A stretch of 64,000 nucleotides of DNA from Mycobacteriales bacterium (GCA_013362805.1 JABFVL010000013.1:1-64000), one strand, 5' to 3'. Shown: positions 8,720 through 18,157, counted from the stretch's first letter. The notes: generated by a model from the sequence alone, not told the origin. Program-made: numbers and translations.

Positions 8720-9475
8720 TTAAATGTCGTACGGGTTCTCGGGCTGCTCCACCCGCTTCAAGGACGACACCTTGATATACGGGATCTCCTCGCCATTTGC
8801 GGGGTCGGTATCAAACTTGTTCACGTACTGGCCGCGCACTTCCACCCACTGATCAGATTTGAGTTTGCCCACATCACCCGACATGCCCACCTTGATCGGG
8901 CGAGAATCCGCCGCACAACACATCATCATCATTCGAGTTAGATAGACCCCGCCGCCCTCGCGTGGACTGATAAACCCGACGAGCTTCACTTCGCGCCCGG
9001 CAAGCGATGCGCCCCGTTCAAAAGTAGCCCTGGCGGCATAATCCAACATAGACAAAGGCACAACATCGCCCTCCGGCAACGCCGGATAGATCGAACGCGG
9101 ATTCTGCTGTTTAGCGACCGACGTAGCGGTGCCGCTCTTAGACGCCGCATAGGAACCCAAGGTAGGCGGCGCGATCAGCACTAGCGCCGCGATAGGCAAC
9201 ACCAGCAGCCACGCCGAGCGTGGGCCAGAGCCATTTTCACTATGTCCACAACATGCGGCGTCTGAGGCAGAAGGCTTCGCTTCCGCGACGAACAAGCTCT
9301 GCCACATCTCGTAGCCAAGCGTTACCACACCAACAAGCAGTAGCAAAATTCCCGAAGCCACCAAATACGGTTGCAAGTCGGCTTTGACATACCGCAAATG
9401 CACATCGGTGAAGCTCATCTGCAAAACAAGCGCGGCCACGACAATCATCACCATGCTTTGGACAGTTTTACTCAC
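8720..9475 (-). CDS. TIGR03943/DUF1980-like membrane protein, permease partner
   Basis: About 251 residues with two N-terminal membrane helices, a further helix near residue 95, and a C-terminal OB-like domain containing TRMMMMCCAADSRPI. That CCxAD motif is typical of the TIGR03943 family, which is regularly paired with the DUF318-type permease encoded upstream. Biochemical function is not established. GTG 9475 overlaps the permease stop as GTGA and has GTGGG about seven bases upstream; GTG 9487 is an alternative. The place opposite zur suggests a zinc link, but I see no Zur box for this operon. Confidence 0.85.
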   Translation of the reverse strand: MSKTVQSMVMIVVAALVLQMSFTDVHLRYVKADLQPYLVASGILLLLVGVVTLGYEMWQSLFVAEAKPSASDAACCGHSENGSGPRSAWLLVLPIAALVLIAPPTLGSYAASKSGTATSVAKQQNPRSIYPALPEGDVVPLSMLDYAARATFERGASLAGREVKLVGFISPREGGGVYLTRMMMMCCAADSRPIKVGMSGDVGKLKSDQWVEVRGQYVNKFDTDPANGEEIPYIKVSSLKRVEQPENPYDI

Positions 9476-10548
9476 AACAACACCCACCCCACCGCCGCGC
9501 TGACCGCCATCGCCACCACAAAGGTCGCAGGACCAAAGCGGAACGCGAAACTTCGACCGAAGGTGCCCACCTGCATGGCGAAAAGCTTCAAGTCAATCAT
9601 CGGGCCCACTACCAAAAAAACCAACCGCGAGGACAACGAAAACTGCGAAAGAGACGCCGCAACAAAAGCGTCCGCTTCAGAGCACAACGACAAAATGACA
9701 GCCAAAACCGCCATGGCCAACACAGCCAGCAAGGGATTGTCAGCCAGCACGTTCAACCACTGAGCCGGCACCACAACTTTCAAAAATGCCGCGGCTACCG
9801 CCCCCACCACGAGAAAGCCGCCAGCGCTAATGAAGTCGTGGCGCATGGTGGCGAAAAACGCCAACCATTTTGGGGCCCCATCGACGTTGGCCCTCGCCGG
9901 CATTTTGATCCACTCAGGCCGGCCCCAGCCCAGCCAAAGCCAACCCATAGCCATTGCTGCCAGCGCCGAGGCTACGGCCCTCGCTACGACCATTTCAGGG
10001 GTTCCCGAGAATGCGACAGCTGTAGCTGCCAACACCACCGGATTAAGAGCCGGGGCGGCCAGCAAGAAGGTAAACGCCACTCCGGGGGCAACACCACGAC
10101 GAACCAAGCCACCAGCGATAGGCACTGAACCGCACTCGCACCCCGGCAATGCAACTCCAGCCAAACCCGCCACGGGCACCGCCAACGCTTGCCGCTTGGG
10201 CAAGACCTTGTGAAAAAAATGCGGAGGCACAAAAACCGCGATCGCGGCGCTGACTACCACTCCAAGGGCTAGGAACGGAATCGCCTGCACCACCAGGGAG
10301 ACGAATATGGTGCCCCAGAGCTGGACATCGGGCGAATCGAGATAACCAGATAGCGGCTTGCGAAACGCGACGATCGAGCCCAGTACGATAAAGAACACCA
10401 ACACTGAGGCCAGACCAGAGGTGTTGCTTTCCTCATCGTCTAGTGGTTCTCTGGCCCGTGGCACGTGCCGCACCGGGCCAGCCAACGTCGCCGCAGGCTC
10501 GTCATGTTCCTCAGTAGAGCAAGAATGAGTATCGAGCTGGCGGGCCAT
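9472..10548 (-). CDS. DUF318-family (ArsP-like) permease
   Basis: Integral membrane protein of 358 residues with about eight to ten hydrophobic segments. The family motif LPGCECGSVPIAGGLVRRG and the segment AFTFLLAAPALNPVVLAATA are visible. The N-terminal 45 residues are cytoplasmic and contain HSCSTEEHDE, a possible metal-binding tag. Family members transport or protect against small or metal(loid) compounds; the substrate here is unknown. The ATG lies 4 bases after the uppS stop, so it belongs to the recO-uppS operon. Confidence 0.87.
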   Translation of the reverse strand: MARQLDTHSCSTEEHDEPAATLAGPVRHVPRAREPLDDEESNTSGLASVLVFFIVLGSIVAFRKPLSGYLDSPDVQLWGTIFVSLVVQAIPFLALGVVVSAAIAVFVPPHFFHKVLPKRQALAVPVAGLAGVALPGCECGSVPIAGGLVRRGVAPGVAFTFLLAAPALNPVVLAATAVAFSGTPEMVVARAVASALAAMAMGWLWLGWGRPEWIKMPARANVDGAPKWLAFFATMRHDFISAGGFLVVGAVAAAFLKVVVPAQWLNVLADNPLLAVLAMAVLAVILSLCSEADAFVAASLSQFSLSSRLVFLVVGPMIDLKLFAMQVGTFGRSFAFRFGPATFVVAMAVSAAVGWVLL

Positions 10549-10552
10549 CAAT

Positions 10553-11281
10553 CTAGCCTAACGAAATGGGCGCTTCGGCACCGAATCGACGCTCCCGGTT
10601 GCCATACGCTTCCACCGCCCTACGCAAATGACTGCGATCAAAATCGGGGAACAATGTGTCATCAAAAACGAACTCAGCAAAAGCCGACTGCCACAGCAAG
10701 AAATTCGAAATCCGTTGTTCACCGGATGTACGAAGAAAAAGATCTACATCGGGCAACTCGGGCTGCGCTAAATAGCGGGCGAAAAGATCTTCGTCTACTT
10801 TGTTGGGTTTGAGCACTCCCGCCGCCACATCACGGGCAATAGCCGCCGCCGCATCCGCGATCTCCGCGCGGCCCCCATAGTTCATGCACATGGTGAGCGT
10901 GACACCAGTGTTGTTCTTGGTCAGCTCAGCGGCATCGTCGAGCTCGCGACTAACGCTAGACCACAGGCGACTACGACGGCCCATCCACTGAATTTTTACG
11001 TTCTGCGCATGCAAAAGATCACGACGGGCGCGCAAAATTTTTCGAGAATAGCCCAGAATGAACCGCACCTCATCGGGCGACCGGCGCCAGTTCTCGGTCG
11101 AGAACACGAACGCCGTTAAGTAGGGGATGCCCAACTCGATGCAACCCTCGACGATGTCGTTCAGGGCGGCTTCGCCTTTGCGGTGACCTTCGGTACGTTG
11201 CAAGCCGCGTTGTTTTGCCCAACGTCCATTGCCATCCATCACCAGCGCGACATGTCGCGGAACCCGATTCGGCGCGCTCAC
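10553..11281 (-). CDS. uppS: isoprenyl transferase (polyprenyl diphosphate synthase)
   Basis: Makes the cis-polyprenyl diphosphate lipid carrier used for peptidoglycan and other wall polymers. Family landmarks are [17 protein letters not shown] with the catalytic Asp, [21 protein letters not shown] and [19 protein letters not shown]. About 242 residues is the normal length. The GTG start overlaps the recO TGA (GTGA) with GGAG five bases upstream. The frame can be extended to 11329, but the added residues do not look like the family. Confidence 0.97.
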   Translation of the reverse strand: MSAPNRVPRHVALVMDGNGRWAKQRGLQRTEGHRKGEAALNDIVEGCIELGIPYLTAFVFSTENWRRSPDEVRFILGYSRKILRARRDLLHAQNVKIQWMGRRSRLWSSVSRELDDAAELTKNNTGVTLTMCMNYGGRAEIADAAAAIARDVAAGVLKPNKVDEDLFARYLAQPELPDVDLFLRTSGEQRISNFLLWQSAFAEFVFDDTLFPDFDRSHLRRAVEAYGNRERRFGAEAPISLG

Positions 11282-12039
11282 GGGCGCTCCACAAAAGGCA
11301 ACGAACGCAAGCCGCGTTCCAAGTGCCACTGCAGATGTGCGGCTATCAAACCACTCGCCTCCCGACGGATTTTTTCCACGCTAGCATCGGCATAATTCCA
11401 GCTGCCATGCAAGAGCGCGCTCATCAACTCCAGCGTCTCAGGTGCCGGTGTCGCACTTCCCGGCGGGCGGCAACCCGTGCACACGCAACCGCCGGATGCT
11501 ACCGAAAACGCGCGGTGCGCACCGTCACGGCCACAAACAGCACATGCTTGCAACGCGGGCTCCCAGCCAGCCGTCGCCATCGCGCGCAACAAATACGCGT
11601 CCAGGATGAGCGGCGGATCATGTTCCCCAGCGGCGATCGAGCGCAATGCACCTACCGTAAGCAGGTACAACCTCAGCGCCGGTTCGCGTTCTTCGTCTAC
11701 CAAGCGCTCAGCTGTTTCGGCGATCACGCTAGCTGCCGTGTAGCCAGCGTAGTCACTCATGATGTTCTTCCCAAAGTGGGTAAGTGTTTCTACTTGGCTG
11801 ACCACGTCCAAGGAACGCCCTAGATAAAGCTGCACATCGATGTGGCTGAAAGGCTCGAGCCGGGCCCCAAAACGACTTGAGGTTTTGCGCACCCCTTTCG
11901 CCACAGCGCGGATTTTTCCATGCCGTTTGGTGAGCACCGTAATGATGCGGTCGGCTTCACCCAGTTTGTGTAGGCGCAGAACTATGGCGTGGTCACGGTA
12001 TAGGCCCCGCGCCCCGTATTGTCCCGCACCTTTGCCCAT
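11278..12039 (-). CDS. recO: DNA repair protein RecO
   Basis: Loads RecA in RecFOR recombinational repair. An N-terminal OB fold ([24 protein letters not shown]), a helical core and a four-Cys zinc finger (CAVC...CVCTGC) are seen in the expected order. I choose ATG 12039 ([16 protein letters not shown]); the frame extends to a GTG at 12081 without family-like sequence. Translationally coupled to uppS, an arrangement also seen in mycobacteria. Confidence 0.95.
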   Translation of the reverse strand: MGKGAGQYGARGLYRDHAIVLRLHKLGEADRIITVLTKRHGKIRAVAKGVRKTSSRFGARLEPFSHIDVQLYLGRSLDVVSQVETLTHFGKNIMSDYAGYTAASVIAETAERLVDEEREPALRLYLLTVGALRSIAAGEHDPPLILDAYLLRAMATAGWEPALQACAVCGRDGAHRAFSVASGGCVCTGCRPPGSATPAPETLELMSALLHGSWNYADASVEKIRREASGLIAAHLQWHLERGLRSLPFVERP

Positions 12040-12108
12040 GCACGCATTCTCGCACCTAATCGCATTCAGTTTTATTCGCACTCGTTGGGACTGAGCGGGC
12101 CCTTACGA

Positions 12109-12148
12109 CGATGAGGGGAGCCACCGAAAACAGTGGCTCCCCTCATCG
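12109..12148. terminator. strong stem-loop between the FN3 gene and recO
   Basis: Perfect 16-base inverted repeat (12109-12124 and 12133-12148, core GATGAGGGGAGCCAC) with an 8-base loop. It follows the FN3 gene stop (12162) on the minus strand and precedes recO. No long T-run follows. Most likely it ends transcription of the FN3 gene. Confidence 0.6.
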
Positions 12149-12161
12149 TTAGTTCCCGCTG

Positions 12162-14504
12162 TTAGCACCTAGGCAGTGCGTTGAATGCCGCGGTGCCGCC
12201 GTCGAGGTTGAACCAGGCGTACGGGATGTAGCGTCCGTCGGTGAGCTTGATCCACTCGTCGCTGGTCTTGTTGTTGTTGTAGATGTAGGCGGTGATAGAC
12301 GCATCGCCCTTGACCTTGCAGGTGCCGGTGAAGCGGGTGCCGTCGGGGGCGCCGCCCATGTCCGTGCCTTTTTGCGAAGGACGGTCGAAGGTGCGAACAC
12401 CTTCCCGGGTGCAGTAGTCATCGTTCGGGTTGCTTGGGCCGTTCTTGCAAACCACGGTGCCGGCTTCGGTGGCGGCCGCGGTTTTTACGGTGACGCTATC
12501 GGTGCTAGAGCCAATGTCGTTCTTGGCCGTGACAGTCACCGTGTACGAGGTGCCTGGGGCCAGCCCGGTGATAGTGAGCTTGTCACAAGATCCGGAGGCC
12601 GAGCCGCCGTTGGTGCTCGCGGTGCAGGTGACCGCGCCACCACCATCACTGCTCGCGGACAGGTTGACGGTAATGGTCGTCTCTGTCTTGGAGTTTCCGG
12701 TGATCTGCACGGTCGGCTTCGACCACAGACTTGCCTGGACCGTCGCCGCGGCACCCGTGCCACTGCTGTTGGTCGCGGCGACCGTCATGGTAACGGTTGC
12801 GCCATCGGCCAAACCAGTGAACTGGTGACTGCGCACATCTTTTCCTAGCGGGACGCCAGCGCCACCGTTGATACTCACCACGTAGCCATCAACCGTGCCC
12901 GTTGTCGGAGGCGCCCAGGTGAGCTGCACCGTGCCGCGGGAAACGACCTTGGCGGCAGCGTTGACTGGCGCACCTGGCACAGGGTCAGGTGTTGGAGTTG
13001 TGGTTGGCGGTGGAGTGGTTGGCGTCGGCGTCGACGGTGGATTCGTCGGCGTGGGATCGGGCGTTGGGTCAGGGTTAGGAGTTGGGTCCGGATTCGTCGG
13101 TGGGTCCGGCAACTCAGTTGGCACTGGGTTGTCGTTTGGCGGCTGAGATGGCTCAGTCGGAGGATCCGGATTTTGTGAAGGCTGAGGATTCGGATTCGGG
13201 TTGGGGTTCGGATTCGGCACCTGAATGGGCACCTCGGGAAGCTGGGTGTCAGGTTCTTGCCCGGGCTGTTCGTTGCCTTGTTGTTGATCTTGTTTATCTT
13301 CGGGCTGCTTAGCGTCTTCGCCACCGATGACATCGGCGGGCGCTTTATCAATCGGCGTGATCTTGCTTTCCGAGTTGACAACCCACGCACGGGCCGAGGA
13401 GGGCGCGTTGACGAACAGGAAACCTTCGCGCGCTTCTATCGAGACGTCACCAGCTGTTTTGGGGATGGTGATCTCCCCCATGCTGTCACCGCCCACGCCG
13501 TAGACGTGCACCCGGTGGTCATTGTTGTCGGTGATGTATACCCGACCGCTGTATGCCAAGGCCACATCGAGTTTGCCCGTGCCGCCGACTTTGATGGTGA
13601 CTGGTTTTTTGTCACCATCAATGACGTGAACGCGGCGCTTGTCTTTGTCTGTGATGACAATGACGTCGCCGCGGGTACGTTCGGCGAGCAGAGGCTCGCC
13701 TTCGACCTTGACCTTGATGGTGTCTTTTTTGTCGCCTACGACTTTGGTGAGAACTCCGGCACTGGCGTCATATACGGCGGCACCTTCATCAAGGGTGGTG
13801 ATAGCGAGTTCGGCACCTGGTTTCGCAATTTTTTCGATGGTTCGATCAATGCTTGGTCCGGCACCATTATCGCCAGGCTTGATTGCCATCAAAGTGCCTT
13901 TAGCGGGGTTCGCGATCCAGAGTAGTCCTTTATCGTCGAATTCTTTTCCGCCGATGATGCGGCCATCAAAACGCAATGGCGTGCCAATGGGTTCCATCTT
14001 GGCGGGATCAACTTGCCGGATGATTCCGGCCGCGTTGTCGATGATGAGGACTTTGTCTTTGTAGAGGGCGACCTTCATCGCATCGCCCGCGCCGCCACTC
14101 ACCGCGCCAGAGGTGGTGAGGTCGGCGAGGTTGATTGAGGTGATCGTGCCCGTGTCGTGATTACGAAGAATAAGGTTTTTATCGTTTTGGGAAATGCTCA
14201 CTTTGCCGCCGCCACCGCCTGGCAGTGCGCGACGAGTGTCAACTTTGCCGGAAGACGCATTCACGCGGACGGCTTCGCCTTTATCGCCGCTCCACAACCA
14301 CACGTTGCCGTCATCGAGATCAACGGCGCGACTAATGGCGCCAATACCGAATAGGGTGGCTACCATGGCTCCGAGGGTGGTAACAACAACGCCAACCGTG
14401 ACAAAGCCGCCATTTGGGCGACGCAACGGCTTGGCTAACCGGGAAAGTAGCGACCCTCCACTGGAGGAGCTATCGCGAAACCGTGTCATCACACGCCCCC
14501 ACAT
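12162..14504 (-). CDS. fibronectin type III membrane protein with beta-propeller-like ectodomain
   Basis: Large envelope protein (780 residues). Residues 1-33 are basic and cytoplasmic, and about 34-56 form one membrane helix. Residues 60-395 hold repeated strands (VLIIDNAAGIIRQVD, LLWIANPAKGTLMAIK, VYITDNNDHRVHVYG) like a YVTN/NHL beta-propeller. Residues 428-510 are a proline-rich stalk, about 511-595 and 596-676 are two FN3 domains, and 680-780 is a unique domain with Cys 686, 698, 729 and 780. It corresponds to the fn3 member of the bifidobacterial PFNA cluster, whose kinase, MoxR, DUF58 and transglutaminase-like partners lie nearby. Role unknown. ATG 14489 (MTRFRD, preceded by GGGGG) is an alternative start. 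Confidence 0.88.
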   Translation of the reverse strand: MWGRVMTRFRDSSSSGGSLLSRLAKPLRRPNGGFVTVGVVVTTLGAMVATLFGIGAISRAVDLDDGNVWLWSGDKGEAVRVNASSGKVDTRRALPGGGGGKVSISQNDKNLILRNHDTGTITSINLADLTTSGAVSGGAGDAMKVALYKDKVLIIDNAAGIIRQVDPAKMEPIGTPLRFDGRIIGGKEFDDKGLLWIANPAKGTLMAIKPGDNGAGPSIDRTIEKIAKPGAELAITTLDEGAAVYDASAGVLTKVVGDKKDTIKVKVEGEPLLAERTRGDVIVITDKDKRRVHVIDGDKKPVTIKVGGTGKLDVALAYSGRVYITDNNDHRVHVYGVGGDSMGEITIPKTAGDVSIEAREGFLFVNAPSSARAWVVNSESKITPIDKAPADVIGGEDAKQPEDKQDQQQGNEQPGQEPDTQLPEVPIQVPNPNPNPNPNPQPSQNPDPPTEPSQPPNDNPVPTELPDPPTNPDPTPNPDPTPDPTPTNPPSTPTPTTPPPTTTPTPDPVPGAPVNAAAKVVSRGTVQLTWAPPTTGTVDGYVVSINGGAGVPLGKDVRSHQFTGLADGATVTMTVAATNSSGTGAAATVQASLWSKPTVQITGNSKTETTITVNLSASSDGGGAVTCTASTNGGSASGSCDKLTITGLAPGTSYTVTVTAKNDIGSSTDSVTVKTAAATEAGTVVCKNGPSNPNDDYCTREGVRTFDRPSQKGTDMGGAPDGTRFTGTCKVKGDASITAYIYNNNKTSDEWIKLTDGRYIPYAWFNLDGGTAAFNALPRC
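12975..13223 (-). repeat. proline-rich low-complexity repeat in the FN3 protein
   Basis: Encodes residues 428-510, almost entirely Pro alternating with Asn, Asp, Thr or Gln (for example NPDPTPNPDPTPDPTP). It is a degenerate short-period tandem repeat, probably a rigid stalk that crosses the cell wall. Likely to vary in length between strains. Confidence 0.8.
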
Positions 14505-14808
14505 ATGTTGGCAAAAGGTACAAAGCGCACACTCATATCAGGGTTGGACCTAACGCGCATTAAATTACCTGCTATTCAGCGTAGATGCTATCGGCCATGT
14601 AGTTAGCGTCTGGGTAGAACTCGCGTGAGACTTTCACCCATTGGTGATAACGCCCCAGGCAACCGCATGACGAACTCTTAGCAATGAGCAGTCATAATTG
14701 TTATCACGAACCATCTACATATGCCCGGCAATAGCACTAGAAATAACTAATACGATTCGCAACGCAACCAGCCGCTAACTCCGGGCAAACCACGAAAAGG
14801 ACGACACC
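14505..14808. promoter_or_regulatory. divergent intergenic region between FN3 and kinase genes
   Basis: 304 bases without a convincing gene. It is AT-richer than its surroundings, especially 14690-14760, and must hold the promoters of both divergent genes. I see AT-rich hexamers such as TAATAC (14748-14753) but no well-spaced -35 partner, and no tRNA or clear operator. Confidence 0.45.
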
Positions 14809-16752
14809 ATGACGACGCCGCGGGAACCGCACGCCTCCGGCGACGAGCCCACGGTTCCCCTGCGCCCCGGCCACGCTCCCCCGCCAGCGCAAGGAACACC
14901 AGGCCCCGCACCAGAGGGCCCAACCGTGCTGTCGCCCCGCGGCACCGCCCACCCACAACCAGGCAGTGGACTCCACCCAGGCGGAGCCACCCGCACCGTT
15001 GTCGTGCCACCAAATAGTGCCCCGCCAGCCCAAGCCGTCAATACCGCGCCGGTCAGCGCGGCGCCCGTCAGCGCCACGCCAGTGAGCGCTGCCCCAACGA
15101 GCAGCCCAGTAGCCGAACCCACAGTTCCACTAAAAGAACTGGATATCCGAGTAACCGGCGGAGTAATGATTCCTGGCCTAGATGGCTACTCGAATGTCGA
15201 ACTCATCGCGCATGGCTCCTCCGCCATTGTGTATCGAGCACGACAAGACCGACTCAAGCGACAAGTCGCTATCAAACTGCTCCTCGTCGACGATGTCATG
15301 ACCACCCTGGCCAACGTCGAATTCGAACTCGAAACACTGGTCCGACTCAGCCAGCAAGCCCATATCGTGGGCATCATTGACACCGGAATCACCGACGCCG
15401 GGCAGCCATTCATCGTGATGGAATACTGCGAAGGCGGCTCCTACGCACAGATCCTCAAAGACCATGGCCCGCTTCCGCTGGAAGACGTAGTCGAAGTGGG
15501 CATCAAAATCGGTGAGGCACTACACGCCGCCCATGATGTGGGAATCATCCACCGCGACGTCAAACCACACAACATTCTCAAATCGCGGTTCGGCCCGCAG
15601 CTCACCGACTTCGGTATCGCCTACGCCGACGAGCTGTCCGCTACCACCACCTTCATGAAGCTCACGCCCCACCACGCCTCGCCTGAGACCCTGCTCCAAC
15701 AGCACCAAACCGGAAAATCGGACCTCTACAGCTTGGCTTCCACCATGTGGAACCTGCTCGCCGGACAGCCCCCCTTCGCCGGCCCTGGCACCAACCCCGA
15801 AGAGTTCCGCCGTCGCGTGCTCACTCAACCCGTGCCACGCGTGCCTCGCGACGACCTACCCGAATGGATCCAAACCGAACTAGCTCGGGCCATGGCAAAA
15901 CGCCCAGCCCACCGGCACCTCAACGCACTCGAATTCGCCGAAACACTTCGCGCCCGCATGGCCGCGCCCAACACTGTTACCCCGTGGGCTCCACCTGCCG
16001 AAGATGGACACCCCTACGTGCCCATATCCGCGGCGCCCAGCGCGCCAACGTTTCCCACTCAAGAAGCACTTGGATCTACCCACCCAGCAAGCGCGCCACC
16101 AATGAACTCAAGCCCGCCGCAGGCGTTCAACCCCGTCATCAGCTCCGCGGTGCCCGCCTACAGTGCCAGCCCGGCAAACTTTCAAGTCTCGGCGCCACCG
16201 CCCCAACTGCCCGGCCCGGAACACCACCGGCCGAACGATCCACCACCAATCCTGGTGCCTGTGGGGCAACCCATTGACGACGATGAAGACGACGATGACA
16301 CCCCTGCATGGCGCAAGCCCGTGCTCACCGCCGCCATCATTGGTGTCATCCTGGGCCTCGTCGCCACCATCGGTGTGCTGTTGATGCGCGATAAAGACAG
16401 TGGCGACGACACAGCGGGACCAGACAAGACCCCAACGCCAACAAAAACCGCCATTCGGAGCTCTGAATTCAAACCCACCGATGTGAAGGTTTCGTTGGCG
16501 GGCGAAGTCCCCACGGTGAGTTGGAAAGACAACAGTGGCGGAAAAGCGACCTTTGTGGTGACCGTTCTGAAAAGTGGAAGTGGCACCCAGCCGACACCTC
16601 TTGGCAGCACTGAGGCTAAAGAAACCTCACTTACCCTGGTCGCCTACCGGGTACCGTCCGGGGAAAATCACTGCTTCACCGTCATTGCCGTCATGAACCA
16701 GGGCGGCGAGCCACAATATTCGCCGTCAGACCAGTACTGCACCACGCCATAG
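14809..16752 (+). CDS. transmembrane Ser/Thr protein kinase (PASTA-less)
   Basis: Membrane kinase of 647 residues, Hanks type. The N-terminal 125 residues are disordered and proline-rich with Thr motifs EPTVPL (13-18 and 103-108) and PTVLSP (38-43). The kinase domain is about 127-385: ATP Lys 156 (VAIK), catalytic HRDVKPHN with Asp 250, DFG at 267-269. A proline-rich linker precedes an acidic patch (DDDEDDDD) and a membrane helix near 505-526. The outer domain (about 550-647) resembles an FN3 fold and lacks PASTA repeats. The glycine loop (IAHGSSAIVY) and activation segment (LTPHHASPE) are atypical. AAGGA lies seven bases before the ATG. Matches pkb2 of the PFNA cluster in architecture. Confidence 0.93.
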   Translation: MTTPREPHASGDEPTVPLRPGHAPPPAQGTPGPAPEGPTVLSPRGTAHPQPGSGLHPGGATRTVVVPPNSAPPAQAVNTAPVSAAPVSATPVSAAPTSSPVAEPTVPLKELDIRVTGGVMIPGLDGYSNVELIAHGSSAIVYRARQDRLKRQVAIKLLLVDDVMTTLANVEFELETLVRLSQQAHIVGIIDTGITDAGQPFIVMEYCEGGSYAQILKDHGPLPLEDVVEVGIKIGEALHAAHDVGIIHRDVKPHNILKSRFGPQLTDFGIAYADELSATTTFMKLTPHHASPETLLQQHQTGKSDLYSLASTMWNLLAGQPPFAGPGTNPEEFRRRVLTQPVPRVPRDDLPEWIQTELARAMAKRPAHRHLNALEFAETLRARMAAPNTVTPWAPPAEDGHPYVPISAAPSAPTFPTQEALGSTHPASAPPMNSSPPQAFNPVISSAVPAYSASPANFQVSAPPPQLPGPEHHRPNDPPPILVPVGQPIDDDEDDDDTPAWRKPVLTAAIIGVILGLVATIGVLLMRDKDSGDDTAGPDKTPTPTKTAIRSSEFKPTDVKVSLAGEVPTVSWKDNSGGKATFVVTVLKSGSGTQPTPLGSTEAKETSLTLVAYRVPSGENHCFTVIAVMNQGGEPQYSPSDQYCTTP

Positions 16753-16897
16753 GTCCTCATAGAGCATTGATGTCAACGATGCGCTCCCTGGCACTTTAAA
16801 CTCTTGCGCCTAGGCGGACCCGGCAAGCATTGGCTTTCGGAAATCGACACAGCTTGACCGTTTTGCGCTCGATACGCCGGCGGTATATCGCTGCCCC

Positions 16898-16930
16898 ACG
16901 CGTGTTCCAGCTTCGCGTTGGAACACGCGT
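16898..16930. terminator. stem-loop between convergent kinase and oxidoreductase genes
   Basis: Perfect 12-base inverted repeat (16898-16909 and 16919-16930, ACGCGTGTTCCA) with a 9-base loop, in the gap where the two genes converge. No T-run on either side. A bidirectional U-less terminator is likely. Confidence 0.55.
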
Positions 16931-16938
16931 CCAAACCG

Positions 16939-16960
16939 GGAATGCGCGTCGCCGCATTCC
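16939..16960 (-). terminator. second stem-loop directly after the oxidoreductase stop
   Basis: 8-base inverted repeat GGAATGCG / CGCATTCC with a 6-base loop, ending at the base before the oxidoreductase stop codon. Together with the hairpin at 16898 it forms a tandem pair. Confidence 0.4.
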
Positions 16961-18157
16961 TCACTGCGCTGTGGCGGGCGTGCGGGTGAGGCGACCGCCC
17001 TTGGAAAGCGTGGCGCTGACGTTGATGTGTTTGCTGTAGCGGTACAGCTTCAACGGGCTGCTGCTGACCATCTCCTTGTACCAAATCGCCCATTTGCCCT
17101 TCAGGTAGATGCGTCGCGGGCGGTCGTCGGCGAAGGTGAACTGAATGACAGCATCTTTACGACCAATGCTGACGGGCTGGTGCCAGTAGCCGTACCGGAA
17201 TGGCTTCACATTCTTGCCGCGGAGGTGTCGCGTGATGGCGTCTGCAACGTATTGGGCGCTGGGCATTCCACTTTGGCACGTGCCATGTATCTGGCCCCAC
17301 GCTAGGCGAATGGCGGCAGCGTCACCGATGGCATAGATGTTCGGGTGGGACACGGACCGCAGCCCAGCGTCGACGACGATGAGCCCACGGGAATCTGTGG
17401 TGATCCCCGAGGTAGTGGCGAGTTGAGATACCCGCACGCCCGCGGTCCATATGGTGAGGTCCGAGGGCAATATCTCCCCACTCGCCAGTTCGACCGTGGC
17501 TGGTTGCACTCTGGCGACTACAGCACCTACCCGAGTGGCGACGCCAAGCCGGTCCATCGCACGATGCAGGTAGGCGCGGGCCTTCTCGCCCATCATGGCG
17601 CCGGGTACATCGCGGCTTAGCAGGGTGACATTGAGCCCGGGGTTATTTTCCGCGATCTCGGTCGCGACTTCAATGCCGGTGAGTCCGCCGCCGCATACGG
17701 TGAGATTGCCTCCTTGAGCGGCGAGGTCAGGAAGCCGAGCGGCGATCTCCTGCGAGGCGTGTTGGCCATTGAGGGTGAAGGCGTGTTCGGTAGCGCCGGG
17801 CACGATGCTGGTGTCGGTGCTGCTGCCTAGTGCGTATACCAAAGTGTCGTAGGTCAGCAGCGTCGGTTCCGGGGCGTGGGTAGCTACGGTGATGCGGCGT
17901 CTCGCGGGGTCGATGTGGGTGGCCCATCCTCGGACGAATTCCACCCCAGTGCCGGCGAGAATTTCCGGGATGCGGTAATCGCCGAGTTTGTGGCCCGCCG
18001 CGACTTGGTGCATCCGCAGTCGTTCAGCGAAGCGCTCGTTGGCGTTGACCAAGGTGATTCGAGTACCTAGTCGACGGGTCCGGTGCGCTAGTCGGACAGC
18101 GGCGAGCATGCCGGTGTATCCAGCCCCGAGTATCACTATGCGCGTGTTCTTGTTCAT
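16961..18157 (-). CDS. NAD(P)/FAD-dependent oxidoreductase, type II NADH dehydrogenase-like
   Basis: Flavoprotein of 398 residues. The N-terminal FAD Rossmann motif is RIVILGAGYTGMLAAVRL, and a second nucleotide motif for NAD(P)H is LTVCGGGLTGIEVATEIAE. The second FAD motif is NIYAIGDAAAI. The NDH-2 family passes electrons from NADH to quinone at the inner membrane face. The C-terminal 60 residues are basic and could sit on the membrane; exact substrate unproven. Strong ribosome site AGGAG six bases before the ATG. It splits the kinase from the rest of the signalling cluster and has its own upstream region after the tgpA terminator. Confidence 0.9.
   Translation of the reverse strand: MNKNTRIVILGAGYTGMLAAVRLAHRTRRLGTRITLVNANERFAERLRMHQVAAGHKLGDYRIPEILAGTGVEFVRGWATHIDPARRRITVATHAPEPTLLTYDTLVYALGSSTDTSIVPGATEHAFTLNGQHASQEIAARLPDLAAQGGNLTVCGGGLTGIEVATEIAENNPGLNVTLLSRDVPGAMMGEKARAYLHRAMDRLGVATRVGAVVARVQPATVELASGEILPSDLTIWTAGVRVSQLATTSGITTDSRGLIVVDAGLRSVSHPNIYAIGDAAAIRLAWGQIHGTCQSGMPSAQYVADAITRHLRGKNVKPFRYGYWHQPVSIGRKDAVIQFTFADDRPRRIYLKGKWAIWYKEMVSSSPLKLYRYSKHINVSATLSKGGRLTRTPATAQ

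Noticed and set aside
12371-12848. Plus-strand frames opposite the FN3 gene
   Set aside because: Shadows of the FN3 coding strand, with no ribosome site and no recognisable fold.
14737-15122. Minus-strand frames opposite the kinase N-terminus
   Set aside because: Low-complexity Gly/Trp/Ala-rich products caused by the proline-rich kinase tail read in reverse.
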